Below are positions 5,711 to 9,328 of a stretch of 9,328 nucleotides of DNA, piece by piece (the stretch's first letter is position 1; each line of letters starts with the position of its first letter). The DNA lies in assembly GCA_003561665.1 (NCBI GenBank), contig PWVY01000183.1:1-9328 (forward strand), in the 5' to 3' direction. The notes under the pieces are model-generated. The model was not told the origin of the DNA, made no database searches, and saw only the letters and a list, made by a program, of their open reading frames with translations. The translations under genes were made by a program, and so were the position numbers. The DNA comes from Thermoplasmata archaeon. Its GTDB lineage: Archaea > Thermoplasmatota > SW-10-69-26.

Positions 5711-6994
5711 ATGGTCACGGTCATCGAAGGGACCACGCTCACACCTGAAGGCCCCCAGCCGCTTCGCCTCGGCATCGAAGGGGAACGCTTCACGGATGCT
5801 CCCCGAGGACAAGCGGACATCTCGTTCGACGACGGGTACATTCTACCTGCAGCGCTCGATATCCATGTGCACTTCCGTGAGCCTGGTAACGAGCAAAAGG
5901 AAACCCTTCGAACCGGGACACGAAGCGCCGCGTTCGGGGGCGTTGCCCTCGCCGTGGACATGCCCAACACGCAACCGCCCACGAGCACGGTGGATGCCTA
6001 CGAAGACAAAGCCCAACGCATCGACCAAAACGCGCACATCGACGTGGGAGTCTGGGCGGGCGTTACGCCGGAAGGTGCTTGCTTCGAACTCGGGGACCAA
6101 GCCACGGGGTACAAGCTCTACGCTGGACCCACGACGGGGGACCTGCTCATGGACGACCCGGATTCCTGGGAGGATGCCGTGGAACGCGTTGCCCCCACAG
6201 GCCGCCCGATGGCCGTCCACGCCGAGCATCCCGCGATGCTCCACGACGCCGCGGAGAGCATCACGGATTGGGAGGACCCGTCCAGTCATTTGCTCTCCCG
6301 GCCCGGGTTAGCCGAAGCCCGTGTCTTCGAGTCCTTAGCCCCCATCGCCAACGATGTCGATGCGCACCTCCATGGCGCGCACGTGTCCCATCCCGCATCC
6401 GCGAAGGTTCTTCACAAACACGGTCTAACGAGCGAGGTCACGCCGCACCACGTGCTCTTGGACAGCAACGATGTCGAACGCTTGGGAGCGTTCGCCAAGG
6501 TGAACCCGCCGGTTCGATCCCCCGAAACGCGCCAGGCGCTCATGCAGATGCTTCGAGAGGGGATCCTGATGTGCGTGGCCAGCGATCATGCCCCACATAC
6601 ACGCCACGAGAAAGGTTCAGGGTTCCAGAAAGCCCCCAGCGGTATGCCGGGTGTCGAAACGTTGTTCCCGCTCATGCTCGCGAAAGCGTTCAGGGACGAG
6701 ATCCCGATCGAGCGCGTGTTGGAGGCGTGCTGTTCGGCCCCAGCGGACGTGATGGGCCTACCCGCGGGACGTTTGGACCCGGGCTGTTGGGCGAACCTGG
6801 TCCATGTGCCCGATGAGCCTGTTTCGATCCAAGGGGACGCGCTCCATTCGAAGTGCGGCTGGAGCCCCTTCGACGGGTTCGAGGGCGTGTTCCCTTCGGC
6901 GTTGATGGTTCGAGGCTCCTGGGTTGTTGAACGATCCCGACTGGTTGGGAACGCGGGGGACGGCCGTTTCGTGGGGGGGCCAGGTTGGGAATAA
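5711..6994 (+). CDS. pyrC: Dihydroorotase (type I), third step of pyrimidine synthesis
   Basis: This amidohydrolase cyclises N-carbamoyl-L-aspartate to dihydroorotate in the cytoplasm. At 427 residues it has normal type I length. Metal and substrate motifs appear in order: DIHVHFREPG (50-59, zinc ligands H52 and H54), GYKLYAG (133-139, K135 in the place of the carboxylated bridging Lys), MAVHAEH (H170), HGAHVSH (H224), and ASDHAPHTRHEK (290-301, catalytic D292). The last is followed by the SGMPGVET segment (310-317). All residues needed for activity seem present. The only in-frame ATG after the upstream TGA at 5684 is 5711; GTG at 5714 is possible. No Shine-Dalgarno is well placed, since GAGGA at 5685-5689 is 21 bases away. 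The gene overlaps the downstream YqaA-like gene by 10 bases, implying co-transcription. No other pyrimidine genes lie within view. Confidence 0.94.
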   Translation: MVTVIEGTTLTPEGPQPLRLGIEGERFTDAPRGQADISFDDGYILPAALDIHVHFREPGNEQKETLRTGTRSAAFGGVALAVDMPNTQPPTSTVDAYEDKAQRIDQNAHIDVGVWAGVTPEGACFELGDQATGYKLYAGPTTGDLLMDDPDSWEDAVERVAPTGRPMAVHAEHPAMLHDAAESITDWEDPSSHLLSRPGLAEARVFESLAPIANDVDAHLHGAHVSHPASAKVLHKHGLTSEVTPHHVLLDSNDVERLGAFAKVNPPVRSPETRQALMQMLREGILMCVASDHAPHTRHEKGSGFQKAPSGMPGVETLFPLMLAKAFRDEIPIERVLEACCSAPADVMGLPAGRLDPGCWANLVHVPDEPVSIQGDALHSKCGWSPFDGFEGVFPSALMVRGSWVVERSRLVGNAGDGRFVGGPGWE

Positions 6995-7590
6995 TCGAAG
7001 CCTTGGTGGTTTGGGTTCAAACGGTCTTGGGGCCCTACGGCGTGTACGGGTTGATGGTGTTGGCCGCGTCCAGCGCCACGTTCTTCCCGGTGACCCCAGA
7101 CCCCTTGTTGGTCCCCTTAGCCATCGATCAAACGGTCCGTTACGCGGTGTTCTTGGGTGTCGCCACGAGCCTTGCCAGCGTGACGGGAGGCATGATCGGG
7201 TACGCCATCGGGGACCGTTTCTCGCCGTGGGTCAAGAAGAAGTACGGAGGGCCCCGAATGGATCAGGTGGAGGCGTGGTATCAGCGGTACGGGGAGTGGG
7301 TGGTGTTGGTGGCGGGGTTCTCACCGTTGCCGTTCAAGGTGTTTACGGTAACGAGCGGCTTGTTGGGGTTGCGGTTTTGGGTGTTCGTGCCGTTCGCTCT
7401 TGTGGGACGGATGATGCGTTTCGTGCCGCTGGCCGTGGTGGCAGCGTTGTACGGTGCTCAAGTGTTGGCATGGATCAGCCGTTACGAGTTGCCGCTCTTG
7501 TTCGCTTCCGTCCTGATCGTTGGCGCGCTCTGGTGGTACACGCGAAGACAAGAGGCTCCTGCTCCCTCCGCGGGAGCGGGGTCGCGGTGA
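6985..7590 (+). CDS. YqaA-type membrane protein (COG1238, DedA/VTT superfamily)
   Basis: This is a 201-residue integral membrane protein of the VTT (SNARE-associated/DedA-like) superfamily. DedA-superfamily proteins have been linked to lipid flipping or membrane homeostasis, but the role of the YqaA branch is not firmly known. Hydrophobic segments fall at about 18-38, 54-76, 104-125, 130-158 and 168-186. Family hallmarks are GGMIGYAIGDR (68-78), GFSPLPFKVFTVTSG (111-125), and the GR and RF pairs at 141-146, matching the YqaA pattern rather than classical DedA. The C-terminal tail is short and rich in Ala, Pro and Ser. The start is TTG 6985, overlapping the end of pyrC by 10 bases, with a run of seven G (6973-6979) as an SD-like site 5 bases upstream; GTG 7006 is an alternative. 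The coding strand is unusually rich in G and T, unlike the his genes that follow. Joint expression with pyrC is likely; a functional link is not evident. Confidence 0.85.
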   Translation: MGIIEALVVWVQTVLGPYGVYGLMVLAASSATFFPVTPDPLLVPLAIDQTVRYAVFLGVATSLASVTGGMIGYAIGDRFSPWVKKKYGGPRMDQVEAWYQRYGEWVVLVAGFSPLPFKVFTVTSGLLGLRFWVFVPFALVGRMMRFVPLAVVAALYGAQVLAWISRYELPLLFASVLIVGALWWYTRRQEAPAPSAGAGSR

Positions 7591-7658
7591 TCAACGTTCG
7601 ACGCGAGAGCCAAACGCGCGGGACCTGCTCGTTGAAACAAGCCCCTTCACGCAAACGG

Positions 7659-7665
7659 CTAAATA
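7659..7665 (+). promoter_or_regulatory. TATA-like element before hisG
   Basis: In the 117-bp gap between the YqaA-like gene and hisG, ctaaata is the only clear AT-rich box. A transcription start 25-27 bp downstream would fall near 7688. That is after the upstream ATG at 7678 and about 20 bases before the ATG at 7708, which favours 7708 as the true hisG start. GGTG at 7695-7698 is a weak SD match. The rest of the gap shows nothing recognisable. Confidence 0.4.
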
Positions 7666-7707
7666 CGGCGAGTTGGGATGGTGGCCCCCCCGTTGGTGCA
7701 CATTGGC

Positions 7708-8574
7708 ATGCTTCGCTTGGTGATCCCATCCAAAGGCCGGTTGTATGAACCCTCGATTCGCTTGCTCAGGCAAGCCGGGTTCCATCTGGACCTTGACCAT
7801 GATCGAAAGTTGATGGCAACCAGCGAAGATGGGAACCTTCGCGTGATCTTCGCGCGCGCCAGCGACATCCCCGACTTCGTCGCTGACGACGTCGCCGATG
7901 CGGGCATCACGGGCCGTGATCTGTGCCATGAAAGCGAAGCGGACGTCGAGGAGCTGCTTGAACTGGGGTTCGGCAAATGCCGGTTGATGGTGGCCAAGCG
8001 CGAATCCGACGCTTGGAAAGGTGCGGATGCGCTTGAGGATGGCGTCCGCGTCGCCACGAGCTTCCCCCGCATCACGCGTGCGTGGTTCAAGGAACAAGGC
8101 ACCGAGGTCGACGTCGTCCCCGTGGGTGGATCCACCGAGATCACGCCCCACCTGGGCGTGGCCGATCTCGTCGTGGACCTTGTCAGCACCGGGTCCACGA
8201 TGGCCGTCAACAACCTCGAACCCGTCGAAACCGTGCTCGAAAGCCAAGCCATCCTCATCGCAGACCCCAAAAAGCTCGACGAGGAACTCATCGGTCAACG
8301 CTTGCACGAACTCGAATGGGTCCTCCGAAGCGTGCTCGAAGCCCACTCGAACCGGTACCTGATGGCGAACGTGCCCAAAGAGGACCTCGAGAACGTGCGC
8401 GAGATGCTTCCAGGCCTCTCAAGCCCCACCGTTTTGGACCTCCTCGACCAAGAGGACATGGTCGCCGTGCACGCCGTCGTCCCCGAATCCGACGTGTTCG
8501 GGCTCGTACGAGCCCTCGAAAGCCTCGGAGCCAGCGGCATCCTCGTCACCCCCATCGAGAGGCTGGTCCCGTGA
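7708..8574 (+). CDS. hisG: ATP phosphoribosyltransferase, long form with C-terminal regulatory domain
   Basis: This enzyme catalyses the first committed step of histidine synthesis, joining ATP and PRPP to give phosphoribosyl-ATP and pyrophosphate. The 288-residue product has two catalytic lobes (about 1-212) and an ACT-like C-terminal domain (about 215-288) that binds histidine in long-form hexameric HisG. No separate HisZ should therefore be needed. The N-terminus MLRLVIPSKGRLYEP is the classical beginning of the family. The family signature is intact at 144-165, running from E144 through GVADLVVDL to STGSTM and including the PRPP-binding loop. An in-frame ATG at 7678 would add ten residues (MVAPPLVHIG), but family alignment and the TATA-like box at 7659 favour 7708. 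It overlaps hisD by four bases, so the two are translated together. Feedback inhibition by histidine is expected from the domain structure. The many Asp and Glu residues give an acidic protein. Confidence 0.95.
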   Translation: MLRLVIPSKGRLYEPSIRLLRQAGFHLDLDHDRKLMATSEDGNLRVIFARASDIPDFVADDVADAGITGRDLCHESEADVEELLELGFGKCRLMVAKRESDAWKGADALEDGVRVATSFPRITRAWFKEQGTEVDVVPVGGSTEITPHLGVADLVVDLVSTGSTMAVNNLEPVETVLESQAILIADPKKLDEELIGQRLHELEWVLRSVLEAHSNRYLMANVPKEDLENVREMLPGLSSPTVLDLLDQEDMVAVHAVVPESDVFGLVRALESLGASGILVTPIERLVP

Positions 8575-9328
8575 CGGTCACCCTCTACGCCACCGGGCCC
8601 CTGGCGCAACTGACCTCCGAAGAACGAGAACACCTCCTCCAGCGCTCCAACACCGTCCCCCAACGCATCCACGACGCCGTCGAGGAGATCAAAACCAGCA
8701 TCCAAACCGACGGCGACGCGGCCCTCAAACGCTTCACCCAACGCTTCGATGACGCCCACCTCGACGAACTCACCGTCCCCACGAACACCCTCGATGAAGC
8801 CCTCGAACAAGCCCCCCCCAGGTTCCAAGACGCATTCGAAACGTGCGCAAACCAGATCCAAGCCTACCACGAAACCTTCACGCAACGCGAAAACGCACGC
8901 TTCCACCACAACGGCATCCAAGCCCACGAACGAACCGTGCCCGTCGAACGCGCAGGCATCTACGTCCCCGGCGGCACCGCCCCATACCCCAGCACGGTCG
9001 CCATGACCGTCATCCCCGCCAAAACCGCCGGCGTCAAAGACATCACCGTCGCCACGCCCCCCCAACCCAACGGCACCCCCCCCCCTCTCACGCTCGCCGC
9101 CTGCCGCATCCTCAACGTCGACCGCGTCGTACCCCTCGGCGGAGCCCAAGCCATCTTCGCCCTCGCCCTTGGCACCGAAACCATCCCCCAACACCCCGTC
9201 ATCGTAGGACCCGGCAACGCCTACGTGCAAGCCGCCAAACAACAAATCGCAGGCCAGGTCCGCATCGACGCCCCCGCCGGCCCCAGCGAAATCGCCATCC
9301 TCCTTGGCCCCCAAGCCAACCCCCGACG
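8571..9328 (+). CDS. hisD: Histidinol dehydrogenase, N-terminal 252 residues (cut by window edge)
   Basis: This zinc enzyme oxidises L-histidinol to L-histidine in two NAD-dependent steps, the last reactions of the pathway. The GTG start at 8571 shares bases with the hisG stop (GTGA overlap), showing tight coupling. About 252 of the usual ~430 residues are present and the frame is open to the edge. Conserved landmarks are the VERAGIYVPGGTAPYPSTVA region (126-144), IPAKTAGV (148-155), LGGAQAIFALALGTETIP (189-206), VGPGNAYV (212-219) and IDAPAGPSE (232-240). The catalytic His/Glu and most zinc ligands lie beyond the edge. A run of ten C at 9076-9085 encodes a short Pro stretch without breaking the frame. 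Third positions are almost all C, in sharp contrast to the YqaA-like gene 1 kb upstream. Further his genes may follow outside the window. Confidence 0.95.
   Translation, partial: MTVTLYATGPLAQLTSEEREHLLQRSNTVPQRIHDAVEEIKTSIQTDGDAALKRFTQRFDDAHLDELTVPTNTLDEALEQAPPRFQDAFETCANQIQAYHETFTQRENARFHHNGIQAHERTVPVERAGIYVPGGTAPYPSTVAMTVIPAKTAGVKDITVATPPQPNGTPPPLTLAACRILNVDRVVPLGGAQAIFALALGTETIPQHPVIVGPGNAYVQAAKQQIAGQVRIDAPAGPSEIAILLGPQANPR

Noticed and set aside
7678..7707. Ten-residue N-terminal extension of HisG from ATG 7678
   Set aside because: The family normally begins at the MLRLVIPSKGRL segment, and the TATA-like box at 7659 would place the transcript start after 7678.
9076..9085. Run of ten C in hisD as a frameshift site or sequencing error
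   Set aside because: The frame is intact on both sides and conserved HisD motifs continue in phase, so there is no evidence of a shift.
8295..9314. 339-codon minus-strand open frame, Gly- and Asp-rich
   Set aside because: It is antisense to the end of hisG and to hisD, both with clear family signatures. The Gly/Asp/Val bias follows from the C-ending codons of hisD.
1..9328. Mobile element, CRISPR array, toxin-antitoxin or defence system
   Set aside because: No transposase, integrase, terminal repeats, regularly spaced repeats or defence-family motifs were seen. Nearly all the sequence is explained by standard metabolic genes.

Overview
The window is a compact, GC-rich stretch of chromosome carrying metabolic genes. 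I see no sign of mobile DNA, phage, CRISPR, toxin-antitoxin or defence modules. An archaeon, perhaps a Thermoplasmatota-like euryarchaeote, is the best guess. The evidence is an amino-acid permease fused to universal-stress (USP) domains, an aminotransferase with an N-terminus of the archaeal 'VSGIRK.FE' type, a long-form HisG, GTG and TTG start codons, and short TATA-like elements about 25-30 bp before several genes. This is inference from protein style; there is no rRNA or other phylogenetic marker to settle it.

Layout, left to right. Positions 1-1082 (minus) hold most of an FAD-dependent glycerol-3-phosphate dehydrogenase that runs off the left edge. A 123-bp divergent spacer with a TATA-like element follows. 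Positions 1206-1724 (plus) encode a soluble family I inorganic pyrophosphatase. A 206-bp gap with a 12-bp perfect palindrome leads to 1931-4198 (plus), a 755-residue APC-family permease with two C-terminal USP-like domains. A 226-bp convergent gap follows. Positions 4425-5552 (minus) encode a class I/II PLP aminotransferase. A 158-bp divergent spacer with a possible shared promoter and a tiny ORF leads to 5711-6994 (plus), dihydroorotase. That gene overlaps a YqaA-type membrane protein at 6985-7590. After a 117-bp gap come hisG (7708-8574) and hisD (8571 to the right edge), translationally coupled by a 4-base overlap.

Functionally, the genes cover glycerol phosphate oxidation, pyrophosphate removal, amino-acid uptake and transamination, pyrimidine synthesis (PyrC), and the first and last enzymes of histidine synthesis. 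Pyrophosphatase supports both biosynthetic branches by pulling PRPP-dependent and nucleotide-forming reactions forward. The two ends and much of the window are strongly C-rich on the plus strand regardless of coding direction, while about 6.8-7.6 kb is G-rich. Third-position choice therefore flips between C and G from gene to gene. Nothing here amounts to a clearly new biological system. The most unusual points are the degenerate USP tail on the permease, the skew switch, and the small upstream ORF before pyrC.
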